The notes below the pieces were generated by a model that saw nothing but the letters and a program-made list of their open reading frames with translations, made no database searches and was not told the DNA's origin. Positions 49,203 to 59,548 of a DNA stretch of 64,000 bases are shown piece after piece. The stretch's first letter is position 1. Each line of letters starts with the position of its first letter. The position numbers were made by a program, and so were the translations under genes. The stretch comes from Sphaerisporangium sp039871875 (GTDB lineage: Bacteria; Actinomycetota; Actinomycetes; Streptosporangiales; Streptosporangiaceae). The stretch lies in the NCBI RefSeq assembly GCF_039871875.1, contig NZ_JBDPMD010000013.1, positions 62,001-126,000 on the forward strand, written 5' to 3'.

Positions 49203-51107
49203 TTACCGCTTCGGTGTGTCGGATTCGATATAGGCCTGAGCGGCGGCCAGCACGAAACGCATTCGTGTTCCCCCACCGGGCCGCGGGTGTGCCGTCACGT
49301 CCCCGCCCTGCGCCCGGGCGAGGCTCCGCGCGATGTAGAGCCCGAGCCCCACCCCGCCGAACCGGCGCCGGTCGCCGCTGTCGGCCTGGACGAACCGCTC
49401 GAACACGCGGTCACGGTCGTCCGGCGCGATGCCGACGCCCTCGTCCTCCACGGTGAGCACGACGCGGTCGCCGTCCTGCCAGACGGCCACGCGGATCAGC
49501 CCGCCGTCCGGCGAGTACTTGAAGGCGTTCTCCAGGAGCTGGCCGAGCAGGATGTCGGTGGCGAGTGTGTCGCCGTCCACCGGCGGCAGGCCGGGCGGGA
49601 TGTCCACCTCGACCCGGTGCTTGTCCGACAGTGCGGGCATGCCGAGGGTGGCGGCCCGCACCCGTTCCCCGAGGTCGAAGCTCTCCACGCGGACCTTCAG
49701 CTCCTTGGCCCCGGCCCGCGCGCCGAGCAGCAGGTGGTCCATGAGCCGGCCCAGTGAGCGGGACCGCTCGGCGATGGTGCGCACCGCCGAGCGCCGCTCG
49801 ACGTCCGACATCTTGTCCCAGCGGGCGTCCAGCGTGCTGGCGAAGCCCTGCACGACGGTGATCGGGGTGCGCAGCTCGTGGCTGGTCGTGGCGAGGAAGA
49901 GATCCTTGGCCTCCTCCAGCTCCTTGGCCCGCGTCACGTCGCGGAAGTCGACCACCACCTCGGCGGTCTCGACGATCTCGGCGCTCACGACGTCGAGCCA
50001 GCGGCCGGACGGCAACTGGGTGGTGAGCTTCTCGCCCGGCGCGGGCAGCGGGAACGGCGGGCGCCCGCCGATGACCTCGGCGGCGGGCAGGCCGGTCAGC
50101 TCCTCGGCGGCGGGGTTCCACTGGCGCACCGAGCCGGACTCGTCCAGCACCGCGATGCCGTCGGCGCTGGCGTCCACGACCGCGCGCTCGTGCGCCCGCT
50201 GCCGCACGGCGTCCTGGTAGGCCATGGCGTTGCCGAGCGCGATGCCGGCGTGCCCGGCGAGCAGTTCGAGCAGCTCCAGCTCGATGTGCCCGGCCTTGTG
50301 CTGGGCGAACAACGCGTACAGCGCACCGTACGGCCGCCCGCCCACCGCCGCGACGCCGAGGGCGATGGTGTGCAGGCCGGGCAGCTCCGACCAGATCAGC
50401 TCGTCCAGCATGGCCTGGTCGCCGGTCTCGAGCAGCACGGTCTTGCCGGTGCGCAGCAGCTTGCCCACCAGGCTGGTGCGCAGGTCGGCGGTGGCGCCGC
50501 GCAGGTCGCCCGGCAGGCCGTGCGTGCTGACCAGCCGCAGGCGGTCGTCCTCGATCAGCACGAAACCCCCGGCGTCGGCCCCGGTGAGCTCGGTCAGGCT
50601 CTCGGCGATGCGGTCGAGGACGTGCGGCAGCTCCAGCTCGGCGTTGATGTCCGCCACGACGTCGGTGAGCCGCCGCACCAGGCGGGCCCGGCGGGCGCCG
50701 CGTTCCCGCGCGGCGCGGTCGTCGTCGACCGGGTGGTAGACGCTGACGTACCCGAGCAGTGCCCCGCCGTCGGAGCGCAGGGCGCTGATGTCCACCCCGA
50801 CGTCGAACAGAGCGCCGTCCTTGCGGAGCCGTTTGGTGCGCAACGAGACCGGGCCGCCGGTGCGGGCACGCTCCAGCACCGCGTTGAGCTCGGCCATCAG
50901 CTCGTCGGGGACGATCGGCGCCCGCCGTCCGGTCAGCTCAGCGGCGTGCCAGCCGAACAGGCGCTCGGCGGCGGGGTTCCACGACAGGACGGCGAGGTCG
51001 CGGTCGAGCGCCACGACGGCGCTGGCCGAACTGGCGACGACGGCGCGAGCGAGACCGTCGTCGGCGTTCGCCACGTTCTGCTCGCTGTCGTCGCTCATGA
51101 CCTCCAT
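49203..51107 (-). CDS. Soluble PAS-GAF-PAS sensor histidine kinase
   Basis: 634 residues, no membrane segment. PAS 1 (about 20-135; VVALDRDLAVLSWNPAAERL), a GAF domain (about 150-320; GFVLIEDDRLRLVSTHGLPG), PAS 2 (about 320-400; GIAVLDESGSVRQWNPAAEE), the H box LATTSHELRTPITVVQGFAS (about 415), and the ATPase with N box LGQLLENAFKYSPDGG and G boxes VEDEGVGIAPDDRDRVFERF and GGVGLGLYIARSLA. It likely senses a cytoplasmic signal. No response regulator is adjacent. Start ATG 51107 keeps about 4 bases from AGG; ATG 51098 is the alternative. Confidence 0.93.
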   Translation of the reverse strand: MEVMSDDSEQNVANADDGLARAVVASSASAVVALDRDLAVLSWNPAAERLFGWHAAELTGRRAPIVPDELMAELNAVLERARTGGPVSLRTKRLRKDGALFDVGVDISALRSDGGALLGYVSVYHPVDDDRAARERGARRARLVRRLTDVVADINAELELPHVLDRIAESLTELTGADAGGFVLIEDDRLRLVSTHGLPGDLRGATADLRTSLVGKLLRTGKTVLLETGDQAMLDELIWSELPGLHTIALGVAAVGGRPYGALYALFAQHKAGHIELELLELLAGHAGIALGNAMAYQDAVRQRAHERAVVDASADGIAVLDESGSVRQWNPAAEELTGLPAAEVIGGRPPFPLPAPGEKLTTQLPSGRWLDVVSAEIVETAEVVVDFRDVTRAKELEEAKDLFLATTSHELRTPITVVQGFASTLDARWDKMSDVERRSAVRTIAERSRSLGRLMDHLLLGARAGAKELKVRVESFDLGERVRAATLGMPALSDKHRVEVDIPPGLPPVDGDTLATDILLGQLLENAFKYSPDGGLIRVAVWQDGDRVVLTVEDEGVGIAPDDRDRVFERFVQADSGDRRRFGGVGLGLYIARSLARAQGGDVTAHPRPGGGTRMRFVLAAAQAYIESDTPKR

Positions 51108-51285
51108 CGTGCCTGTTTTCCGTCGCCGTCTCGCCAGGTTTCGTTGTGCGAATCTTCGCATTCCTCACGCTGATCACCCCGGGACGGCCACCGGGAAGGG
51201 CGGCGACATGCCGTCGGACGGCCGACGGCCGTCCACGGCCTCCGCTCCGCTACGCTGCCGGTAGCGGGGACCGGAAGGGGTGGTC

Positions 51286-51846
51286 ATGACGGCGGGCGAC
51301 CTTGAGGCCCTGGTGCGGCTGACCACCCCCGGCTACGTGGGCGAGACCCCGCCCGAGGTCGCGTTCGGCATGACCGACACCCCCGTGGGACGGCTGGCGC
51401 TGGCCGTGACGGCGCGCGGCCTGGTCGCGTGCAGCTACGAGGACGAGCACGTCGTCTTCGCCCGGGTCACGCGGGCCCTCGGCAACTTCATCGGGCCCGA
51501 CCCCCGCCGGCTGGACCCGGTGCGGCGCGAGCTCGACGCGTACTTCTCCGGCCGGCTGCGCACGTTCACCGTCCCGGTGGACCTGCGGCTGGCCCCGCCG
51601 TTCGCCCGCACGGTGCTGCAGATGACCATGGCGATCCCGTTCGGCGGCCTCACCACCTACCCCGAGATCGCCGAGCGCATGGGCCGGCCGCAGGCGCTGC
51701 GCGCCATCGGCAACGCGCTGACGGCCGACCCTGTCTGCGTGATCGTGCCCTGTCACCGGGTCATCGAGGCGCCTGGTCGTCTTGGGGGGTACGCCGGCGG
51801 TCCCGCGGCGAAGGAGTTGCTGCTCCGCCTGGAAGGAGCCGTGTGA
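51286..51846 (+). CDS. ogt: Methylated-DNA--[protein]-cysteine S-methyltransferase
   Basis: 186 residues. The N-terminal ribonuclease-like domain is followed by the active domain: IPFGGLTTYPEIAERMGRPQ (helix-turn-helix with Arg finger), RAIGNALTADPVCVIVPCHR with the acceptor Cys in PCHRV, and GRLGGYAGGPAAKELLLRLE. It repairs O6-alkylguanine by suicidal alkyl transfer. The start at ATG 51286 has AAGGGG 5-6 bases before it. Its final 86 bases overlap the convergent CytX gene. Confidence 0.95.
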   Translation: MTAGDLEALVRLTTPGYVGETPPEVAFGMTDTPVGRLALAVTARGLVACSYEDEHVVFARVTRALGNFIGPDPRRLDPVRRELDAYFSGRLRTFTVPVDLRLAPPFARTVLQMTMAIPFGGLTTYPEIAERMGRPQALRAIGNALTADPVCVIVPCHRVIEAPGRLGGYAGGPAAKELLLRLEGAV

Positions 51847-53131
51847 GGAACGTCACCAGCGCGGCGACGAGGAACGCCGCCAGCGCCGCGTTCATCCAGG
51901 GCTGACGCTCGAACCCGATCGCCTCACGCACCTGCGCCCACGCGGTGTCCCACCCGTCGACCGTCGGCGTCGCCGTGACCAGCCAGTACGCGACGAAACC
52001 CAGCACCCAGGGAACGATCATCGCCCACCGGGCGGGCGCGCCGGCCGAGGTGTCCCAGCGGGCGGCGCCGCCGAGCACGAAGTAGTCCACGGCGAGCACC
52101 GCGAACATCGGCACGAACACCGCGCCGATCAGGCCGAGGAACGCGCCGTAGGAGTTCACGTCGGCGAACAGGGCGATCACCGTGGTCAGAGCGCCGACCG
52201 CGGCGGAAAGCACCCGCCGGTCCACGCGCGGCATCAGGTTCTGCAGCGACATCGCGGTGGAGTAGACGTTGGCGAACGACTGATCGGTCTCGCGCAGCAC
52301 CAGCACGCCGAAGAACAACCCGCCGAGCGGCACCGCGACGAACGCCTCCCACACCCGGTCGGGGTCGTTCCCCACCACGGCGAGCGCCAGGATGCCGAGC
52401 ACCAGGCACGCCACCTGGGCGATCGTGTAGCCGGTGACCACCCCGCCGAACGCCGCCCGGCCGGACCGCGAATGGCGGGCGTAGTCGGCGGCGACCGGGA
52501 CCCACGAGACCGACAGCGCGATCACGTAGTCCACCGCGGGCGCGAAGGAGTGCCAGCTCCCGGCACCGAGGCTCGGCGCCTGCCGCACCAGCGCGACCGT
52601 GAGCCAGATCATCGCGATCACCACGCCCGCGGTGACGAAGCGGCGCAGCAGGCGGATCACACCGAGCGGCCGGATGGTCAGCGCGACGGTCAGCGCCCCC
52701 GCCGCGACCACCCACGCCTGGTACGGCACCGCGTCCCCGAAGATCGCCTGTGCCCCGTTGGCGATCACCCACAGCTCGAAGGCCCCCCAGCCGAACATCT
52801 GCACGATGTTGAGCACGGTCGGCACATAGGACAGCCGCGCCCCGAACAGCCCGCGCAGCAGCACCATCGCCGGCGCCCCCGTCCGCGCGCCGGGCACGGC
52901 CGCCAGCCCGACCATCACCGTCCCGATGAGGCTCCCGGCCACGGCCGCGAGCACCGCCGCCCCCAGCCCGAGGGGAGCCCCGCCGAGCGGGTCGAGCAGC
53001 AGGAGGGCCCCGGAGAACCCGAGAAGGCTCACTCCGAGGTTCGCCCAGAACGCCCCTTGGTCGAACGCCCCGAGTGTCTTCGGGGGAGCCTCGTCAAGGG
53101 TCAGCGGAGCCTCGTCGACGGCAGGCGACAT
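51761..53131 (-). CDS. cytX: NCS1-family permease, CytX-like (thiamine precursor uptake)
   Basis: 456 residues, twelve helices. The N-terminal segment TLGAFDQGAFWANLGVSLLG and FGWGAFELWVIANGAQAIFG are NCS1 features; VSWVPVAADYARHSRSGRAA and NVYSTAMSLQNLMPRVDRRV lie in the substrate path. It should import hydroxymethylpyrimidine with Na+ or H+. That substrate follows mainly from the TPP riboswitch upstream, since cytosine permeases look similar. The ribosome binding site AGGGAG (53138-53143), 6 bases before ATG 53131, is part of the aptamer. Overlaps ogt at its 3' end. Confidence 0.9.
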   Translation of the reverse strand: MSPAVDEAPLTLDEAPPKTLGAFDQGAFWANLGVSLLGFSGALLLLDPLGGAPLGLGAAVLAAVAGSLIGTVMVGLAAVPGARTGAPAMVLLRGLFGARLSYVPTVLNIVQMFGWGAFELWVIANGAQAIFGDAVPYQAWVVAAGALTVALTIRPLGVIRLLRRFVTAGVVIAMIWLTVALVRQAPSLGAGSWHSFAPAVDYVIALSVSWVPVAADYARHSRSGRAAFGGVVTGYTIAQVACLVLGILALAVVGNDPDRVWEAFVAVPLGGLFFGVLVLRETDQSFANVYSTAMSLQNLMPRVDRRVLSAAVGALTTVIALFADVNSYGAFLGLIGAVFVPMFAVLAVDYFVLGGAARWDTSAGAPARWAMIVPWVLGFVAYWLVTATPTVDGWDTAWAQVREAIGFERQPWMNAALAAFLVAALVTFLTRLLPGGAATPSPRDRRRTPQDDQAPR

Positions 53132-53137
53132 CACACA

Positions 53138-53230
53138 CTCCCTACGCCGGCATTATCCGGACAGGTTCATGCGGTCGGCGGCGCGCCTGATGAAGGAGCC
53201 GCCCTCTCAGCCCGGTTTCGCCCGAGCTCC
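53138..53230 (-). promoter_or_regulatory. TPP riboswitch (THI element)
   Basis: Read on the minus strand, GAGCTCGGGC is followed by CCGGGCTGAGAGGGC, then GACCGCATGAACCTG and CCGGATAATGCCGGCGTAGG, which are the CUGAGA, GAACCUG and GAUAAUGCCAGCGUAGGGA cores of the thiamine pyrophosphate aptamer. The last conserved bases form the gene's ribosome binding site, so ligand binding should directly hide it: translational control, repressed by TPP. Confidence 0.95.
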
Positions 53231-53350
53231 CGCGTTGGACTTCGTGTCGAGTTGGGAGGTCATCCCCCGCTCGCGCCCCAATGATGCCCTATTCGCCTGC
53301 GATCAGCTACCGGCAGGCAGGCATCCGGCACCCGGTGGGCCCCGGCCGGC

Positions 53351-54418
53351 TCAGGGGCGGCGGGCCCAGATCGAACCGTCGCGGCCGGAAGGTGCCGCGC
53401 CGACCGCCCAGATGGCACCGCCGCTCTCCAACTGGAGAGCGAGGTCACGGACGGACGCCTTCCGGTTCGGCGGAGCCGGGAAGGAGCCCGGCTCGACACT
53501 GTCGGGGCCGATGTGCAGGTACCTGCTGCCTCCGCCCTTGGCGTCGTAGACGATCCAGGCCCCGCCTCTGCCGTCGGGCTCCGCCTGGGCCCGCGGCTGG
53601 ATGCCCGGTTCACCGCGGACCTCGAAGCCGAAGCTGCCCAGATAGCCGGTCAGCAGCAAAGTCTCACCGCAGAAGGAGCGCTTCGCGCCGCCGCAGGGCC
53701 AGGCGACCCAGCCGACGGCCATCACCCGGGCGGTCTCACCGTCGACCGCGACATCGGTGAGCTCCGAGATCTGGCCCGGGTGCGCGGACGGGACCGCCGG
53801 AAGCGCGACCGCGCGCCAGGCCGTGCCGGTCCAGCGGGCCAGAGCCGCCTTGCCGCGCACCGAGCCCGCCGCCCACTTGCCGTCGAGTCCTTTGACCACG
53901 ATCGGCGTGCGCACCTTGCGCCACACCGACCCGGCCAGGCGCCGCAGCGTGGACTTCGCCTTCCACCCGGCCTTGCCGCCCGGCGGGAACGTGGTGGCGT
54001 TCTCGATGACCCACAGGTTCTCACCGATGGAATACGCCCGGTCCACCCGGCCGTGGTGCCATCGCTTGACCTGCCAGCGCTTGCCGTCCCACCGGGCGTA
54101 GCGTGACGCGCCGAACGCCCAGACCCTGGTGTCGGACGCCGACGTCAGCCGCTTGACCCGGAAGCCCGGCCCGGTCACACGCTTGAAGGCGGACCGGCCG
54201 CCCTTCAACAGGAGCGACTCGGTGCCGTTTGGTCCGCGCCTCGTCCCGGCGACCCAGACCGCCCCACCCGGCGTCACCGTCACCGCGTCGTAGGCGTCGC
54301 GGCGGTCGTGATGGACGACATTCCACTGACCGGCCGGCGCCACGGCGTCGGCGGTGGCGGGCCCCGCGCTGACGACAAGGGCGACGGCTGCGGCGGTGCC
54401 GCGAAGCAATAGTCCCAT
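53351..54418 (-). CDS. Secreted protein of unknown function, beta-propeller-like
   Basis: 355 residues. The signal peptide is at 1-24 (LLLRGTAAAVALVVSAGPAT, cleavage ADA). The mature part has repeated units of about 45-60 residues built as strand-W or WD-G (AVTVTPGGAVWVAGTRRGPN, LTSASDTRVWAFGASRYARW, RAYSIGENLWVIENATT, RGGAWIVYDAKGGGSRYLHI, LESGGAIWAVGAAPSGRDG), as in secreted actinobacterial propellers. Many basic residues occur in the centre (WRKVRTPIVVKG). No catalytic motif is visible. The gene is alone; no clear ribosome binding site precedes ATG 54418. Confidence 0.72.
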   Translation of the reverse strand: MGLLLRGTAAAVALVVSAGPATADAVAPAGQWNVVHHDRRDAYDAVTVTPGGAVWVAGTRRGPNGTESLLLKGGRSAFKRVTGPGFRVKRLTSASDTRVWAFGASRYARWDGKRWQVKRWHHGRVDRAYSIGENLWVIENATTFPPGGKAGWKAKSTLRRLAGSVWRKVRTPIVVKGLDGKWAAGSVRGKAALARWTGTAWRAVALPAVPSAHPGQISELTDVAVDGETARVMAVGWVAWPCGGAKRSFCGETLLLTGYLGSFGFEVRGEPGIQPRAQAEPDGRGGAWIVYDAKGGGSRYLHIGPDSVEPGSFPAPPNRKASVRDLALQLESGGAIWAVGAAPSGRDGSIWARRP

Positions 54419-54506
54419 AAAAGGTAAGACGCGCCTTTCACGGAAAAGTTGGCATGCCGGCGACCATGAGTTTGACGAGTTTTTACCGGATCTTAACGTC
54501 TGTCCG

Positions 54507-54839
54507 TCAGGCGACGAAGGGATGCCCCCCGTGTTCGGCCACCATCGGACGGCCCGCGGCGGACCAGGAGAGCATGCCGCCGGCGACGTTGACGGCCTCG
54601 CGGCCGATGTGGTTGAGCCAGGCGGTGGCGTTGGCGGATCGGCCGCCCACCTTGCAGATGACGTAGACGGGAACGCCGGCGGGGAGCTCGTCCACACGCT
54701 GCTGCAGCGTGCCCAGGGGGATGTGGACGGCGGTGGGGGCGTGGCCGGCCTGCCACTCGTCGGGCTCGCGTACGTCGAGCAGGAAGACGTCGTCCGGCAC
54801 CTGGCGGGCCTCGATCTCTGGCACGTTCATGTACACCAT
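54507..54839 (-). CDS. Single-domain rhodanese
   Basis: 110 residues. LLDVREPDEWQAGHAPTAVH and IPLGTLQQRVDELPAG are the two CH2-type segments, and the active-site loop is VICKVGGRSANATAWL with the catalytic Cys in CKVGGRS, a C-x4-R loop typical of sulfurtransferases. It would move sulfane sulfur to thiols or cyanide. ATG 54830 is a possible start as well. The glycosylase gene ends 52 bases upstream... on the same strand, the two reading from right to left. Confidence 0.92.
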   Translation of the reverse strand: MVYMNVPEIEARQVPDDVFLLDVREPDEWQAGHAPTAVHIPLGTLQQRVDELPAGVPVYVICKVGGRSANATAWLNHIGREAVNVAGGMLSWSAAGRPMVAEHGGHPFVA

Positions 54840-54890
54840 TGTCGCCGGTTCCCGGCACGGGCGGCGCGCGGGCACGCAGCGGCCGAAGGG

Positions 54891-55769
54891 CTACTTGAGC
54901 AGGCGGGACATGCGGCGGTCGGCCAGGGGCTTGCCGCCGGTCTGGCAGGTGGGGCAGTACTGCAGGGAGGAGTCGGCGAAGGAGACCTCTCTGATCGTGT
55001 CGCCGCAGACGTCGCAGGCCTCGCCGGTGCGGCCGTGGACCCGCAGGCCGGAGCGCTTCTCGGCCTTGAGATCCTTGGCGGCCATGCCGCGGGAGCGCTC
55101 GGTCGCGTCGCGCAGCGTCGTGACGATGGCCTCGTGCAGGCGCGCCGTCTCGTCCTCGGTCAGCGAGCCGGCGATCTTGAAGGGGGACATGCGCGCGGCG
55201 TGCAGCACCTCGTCGGAGTAGGCGTTGCCGATGCCCGCGATCACCTTCTGGTCGCGCAGCAGGCCCTTGACCTGGGTGCGGCTGCCGCCCAGGATGGCGC
55301 CGAGCGCCTCGGCGGTGAAGTCGGACGCCAGGGGGTCGGGGCCGAGGCTCGCGATGCCGGGGACGTCGGAAGGGTCGCGCGCGACGTACACGGCGAGGCG
55401 CTTCTGGGTGCCCGCCTCGGTGAGCTCGAAGCCGGGGGCGAGGCCCTCGTCGTCCGGCGCCAGGCGCACCCGCACCGCCAGGGGGCTCTTGCCGGGGCGC
55501 ACCGGCTTGGCGCCGGTCAGGTCGTCGCGCCAGCGCAGCCAGCCGCCCCTGGCCAGGTGGGTGACGAAGTGCAGGCCGTCGCAGTCGAGGTCGAGGAACT
55601 TGCCGTACCTGGCCACGCCGGTCACCGTCAGCCCGCCGAGCGACGACACGGGCGGGTCCACCGTCTTCAGCGCCTGGAAGGCGACCACCTCGACCACCGC
55701 GATCTGGCGGCCCACGGCCCGCTCGCGGAGGAACTCCGCGAGCGACTCCACTTCGGGAAGCTCCGGCAT
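54891..55769 (-). CDS. Fpg/Nei-family DNA glycosylase (AP lyase)
   Basis: 292 residues. PELPEVE at 2-8 provides the catalytic Pro2 and Glu3. LFLDLDCDGLHFVTHLARGG-like segments form the beta sandwich (KFLDLDCDGLHFVTHLARGG), the H2TH region is around GIGNAYSDEVLHAARMSPFK, and the end has a four-Cys zinc finger (CDVCGD...YCPTCQTGGK) with a lysine rather than the usual arginine at its tip. It excises oxidised bases. Some actinobacterial paralogues favour oxidised pyrimidines (Nei2-like); substrate remains open. Confidence 0.93.
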   Translation of the reverse strand: MPELPEVESLAEFLRERAVGRQIAVVEVVAFQALKTVDPPVSSLGGLTVTGVARYGKFLDLDCDGLHFVTHLARGGWLRWRDDLTGAKPVRPGKSPLAVRVRLAPDDEGLAPGFELTEAGTQKRLAVYVARDPSDVPGIASLGPDPLASDFTAEALGAILGGSRTQVKGLLRDQKVIAGIGNAYSDEVLHAARMSPFKIAGSLTEDETARLHEAIVTTLRDATERSRGMAAKDLKAEKRSGLRVHGRTGEACDVCGDTIREVSFADSSLQYCPTCQTGGKPLADRRMSRLLK

Positions 55770-55811
55770 GGCCTCACCCTAACCGCCGCGCGGGCGTGCC
55801 GCCCCCGCCGA

Positions 55812-56402
55812 TCAGGCCTTCAGCGCGGCGGCGCCGAACGACACGGCGAACCGGCGGCACCAGATCGTCACGCTGGTGAGCTCGCCGAGGTCGGCGTCCG
55901 CCGGGATCGCGTAGTTGGCGTCGCCCTTGTTGCCCTTGAGGTCGCCGAGCTCCACCCAGGCGCCGTCGTCGAAGAGCCGCCACCCGGCCGTGCCCTCCTT
56001 GACCGGCTGGTCGCTGAGCCACACCCGCAGGTCCGGGCCGTCGGAGGTGTCGAGGTTCTCGATGCGCAGCACCCGCCGGCCGTCGGCGAGCTTCAGCACC
56101 TTCGCCGTACCCGAGGTGGCGTGCTCGTGCGAGATGAACCTCCCCGTGGCGATCACCTCGGGCCCGGCGGGCTCGGCGGCCGGCGCGGACGCATCGCCCT
56201 CGGCGGAGGGGTCGCCGTCGGCGGAGGGGTCGCCGTCGGCGGAGGGTGCCACCGCGGCGGCTGTCGGCACCGGCTCGGCCACGTGGACGGTCGTGAACAA
56301 CCGCCAGGGCTGGAACAGGTAAAGGGCGCCGGCGAGGGCCAGCGCGAGCACGACGGCGGCCCCCCAGGTCACCGGGTGACGCGCGATTCTCCTGACGTCC
56401 AT
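55812..56402 (-). CDS. DM13-domain membrane-anchored protein
   Basis: 196 residues. One helix (about 14-30, WGAAVVLALALAGALYLF), a spacer with three repeats of the form PSADGD/PSAEGD (about 50-68), then the DM13 domain: ATGRFISHEHATSGTAKVLK, LRIENLDTSDGPDLRVWLSD and GDANYAIPADADLGELTSVT. The Cys in TIWCRRFAVSFG is the position proposed for redox chemistry of DM13. The domain faces outward. It stands 41 bases from the glycosylase's start. Confidence 0.9.
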   Translation of the reverse strand: MDVRRIARHPVTWGAAVVLALALAGALYLFQPWRLFTTVHVAEPVPTAAAVAPSADGDPSADGDPSAEGDASAPAAEPAGPEVIATGRFISHEHATSGTAKVLKLADGRRVLRIENLDTSDGPDLRVWLSDQPVKEGTAGWRLFDDGAWVELGDLKGNKGDANYAIPADADLGELTSVTIWCRRFAVSFGAAALKA

Positions 56403-56542
56403 CCTGAGCCGCGTGCGCCCCTGACCCGGGACGCCCGCTCCCTCCCTCCGCGAGGCGCGAGCCGTACGTTCTCAAGAAGAGCACGTGACGGCCCGCGACC
56501 GGCTGGAGACGCGATTACGGAGTCCTTACGATGCCCGCGGGG

Positions 56543-57904
56543 CTACTTGCTGAGGACGTCCTTCGGCACGGGCTTGTCCGCGGCCAGGGAGTCGAACAGC
56601 CGCAGGGCGCGCTGGGTGTCCCACTTGACCACGGCCGCGCCGTTGACGGTGGGCAGGGACCCGATGGGCACCGCCGTGGTGACCGGGTCGCCGCTCATCG
56701 CGAGCCCGAGGGACAACAGGTCGAAGGCGCCGGTGCCGGGGTCAACCGCGACCGAGTCGGTGGCGCTGACGGCCAGCGGGACCGACCGGAACGGGTTGGC
56801 GAGCACGCCGGGGCTCGCGGCCTTCTTGACCACCGCGGAGAAGAACTGCCGCTGCCGCTGGGTGCGGTCGAAGTCCGGGATGTTGCCGGTCTTGCGGGTG
56901 CGCACGTACCCGAGGGCCGTGCCGCCGTCCATGTCCTGGCAGCCCTTCTTCAGGTTGATGCCGGCCTTGGGGTCGTCGATGTTCTGCTTGACGCAGATGT
57001 TCACGCCGCCGACCGCGTCGACGATGCCGACGAACCCCCCGAAGCCGATCTCCATGTAGTGGTCGAGCCGGATGCCGGTGACCTTCTCCACGGTCCTCGC
57101 CAGCAGCTTGGGCCCGCCGAAGGAGTAAGCGGCGTTGAGCTTGTCGCTGCCGTGCCCGTCGATCGGCACGTAGGAGTCGCGGGGCAGGCTGACCAGGGTG
57201 GGACGGCCGTCGCCGGCCGGCACGTGCAGCAGCATCATCGTGTCGGTGCGCTTGCCTGCCGTCTTGCCGGTGGCGAGCTTCCTGCGCTGCGCGGCCGTGA
57301 GGCCCGCCCGGGTGTCCGAGCCGACCAGCAGCCAGTCCTCGCCGGGCGTGGCGGCGGGACGGCCGTCGTAGTCGGTGAGCGCGTCGATGGTGCGCAGCCG
57401 CGAGTTGATCCAGAAGAAGCCGCCGACGCCGAGCACGATCAGCAGCACCACCAGGACCGCGACCCCCCGCAGCACGATGCGGCCGGTGCGGCGCGGCCTG
57501 CGGGGTCCTCCGCCGCGTACGGGCTGGTCGGGCGGCCGGGGCCCCCCGCCGCCGGGCAGCGGCCGCACCGGGGACCCGCCCGAACGCGGCTTGCCGTACA
57601 CCCGGGACCTGCCGCGCGCCCCGTCGTCCCCCGGGGAGGCGAACGGCGGCGCCTCGTCCGGCAGGACACCCCGCACGGTGGGGTCCGCCCCGATGTCGCC
57701 GTGCCCCCGCCCGGAGCCCGCGGGCGCCCGGTACGCCGGCTGCCCGGCGGCGTAGGCGTCGCCCCGCCCGCCGGGGGGAACGGCCCACGGATCCGGGGCG
57801 CCCCCGCCCGCCGGGCGCCGCACCGCCCGGGTCGCTTCGCCGGCACCCACCTCGTCGGGCGTCCCCGGCCGATCTCCCGCCATATCGTCCACCTTGTCGT
57901 TCAT
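56543..57904 (-). CDS. LytR-CpsA-Psr (LCP) family glycopolymer ligase
   Basis: 453 residues. A long Pro/Gly-rich cytoplasmic N-terminus (1-140), one helix (about 145-168, VAVLVVLLIVLGVGGFFWIN), then the LCP domain: LLVGSDTRAGLTAAQRR, KRTDTMMLLHVPAGDG, VSLPRDSYVPIDGHGSDKLN, GGFVGIVDAVGGVNICV and YVRTRKTGNIPDFDRTQRQR, with the conserved Asp and Arg residues for pyrophosphate. It likely attaches teichoic-type or arabinogalactan-type polymers to peptidoglycan. The start is ATG 57904. Confidence 0.94.
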   Translation of the reverse strand: MNDKVDDMAGDRPGTPDEVGAGEATRAVRRPAGGGAPDPWAVPPGGRGDAYAAGQPAYRAPAGSGRGHGDIGADPTVRGVLPDEAPPFASPGDDGARGRSRVYGKPRSGGSPVRPLPGGGGPRPPDQPVRGGGPRRPRRTGRIVLRGVAVLVVLLIVLGVGGFFWINSRLRTIDALTDYDGRPAATPGEDWLLVGSDTRAGLTAAQRRKLATGKTAGKRTDTMMLLHVPAGDGRPTLVSLPRDSYVPIDGHGSDKLNAAYSFGGPKLLARTVEKVTGIRLDHYMEIGFGGFVGIVDAVGGVNICVKQNIDDPKAGINLKKGCQDMDGGTALGYVRTRKTGNIPDFDRTQRQRQFFSAVVKKAASPGVLANPFRSVPLAVSATDSVAVDPGTGAFDLLSLGLAMSGDPVTTAVPIGSLPTVNGAAVVKWDTQRALRLFDSLAADKPVPKDVLSK

Positions 57905-58180
57905 CGTCCGGCGCCGGAGCCCCCCGTGCCGCGAACCCGTGCTTCGAAGCTACGCCGTGCCCCTGGTCCACGGGGCGCCGTCACCACAGTTTTCTCATGT
58001 AAAAGTACGCAGAGTCACACTAAGTCACCAACATTGCGCCCCCGGGAAACAATCACGTACCCCACGACCGTTACCGTTGACGACGACCTCTAGTGAAAGG
58101 ACAGTCGTGTCCGCCTCGGACCCGTGGAGTACCCGCCCGTGCACAGGCACGGGTTCGATTCAACCGGGGGCGGCAGACCG

Positions 58181-59544
<1,364 letters not shown>

Positions 59545-59548
<4 letters not shown>

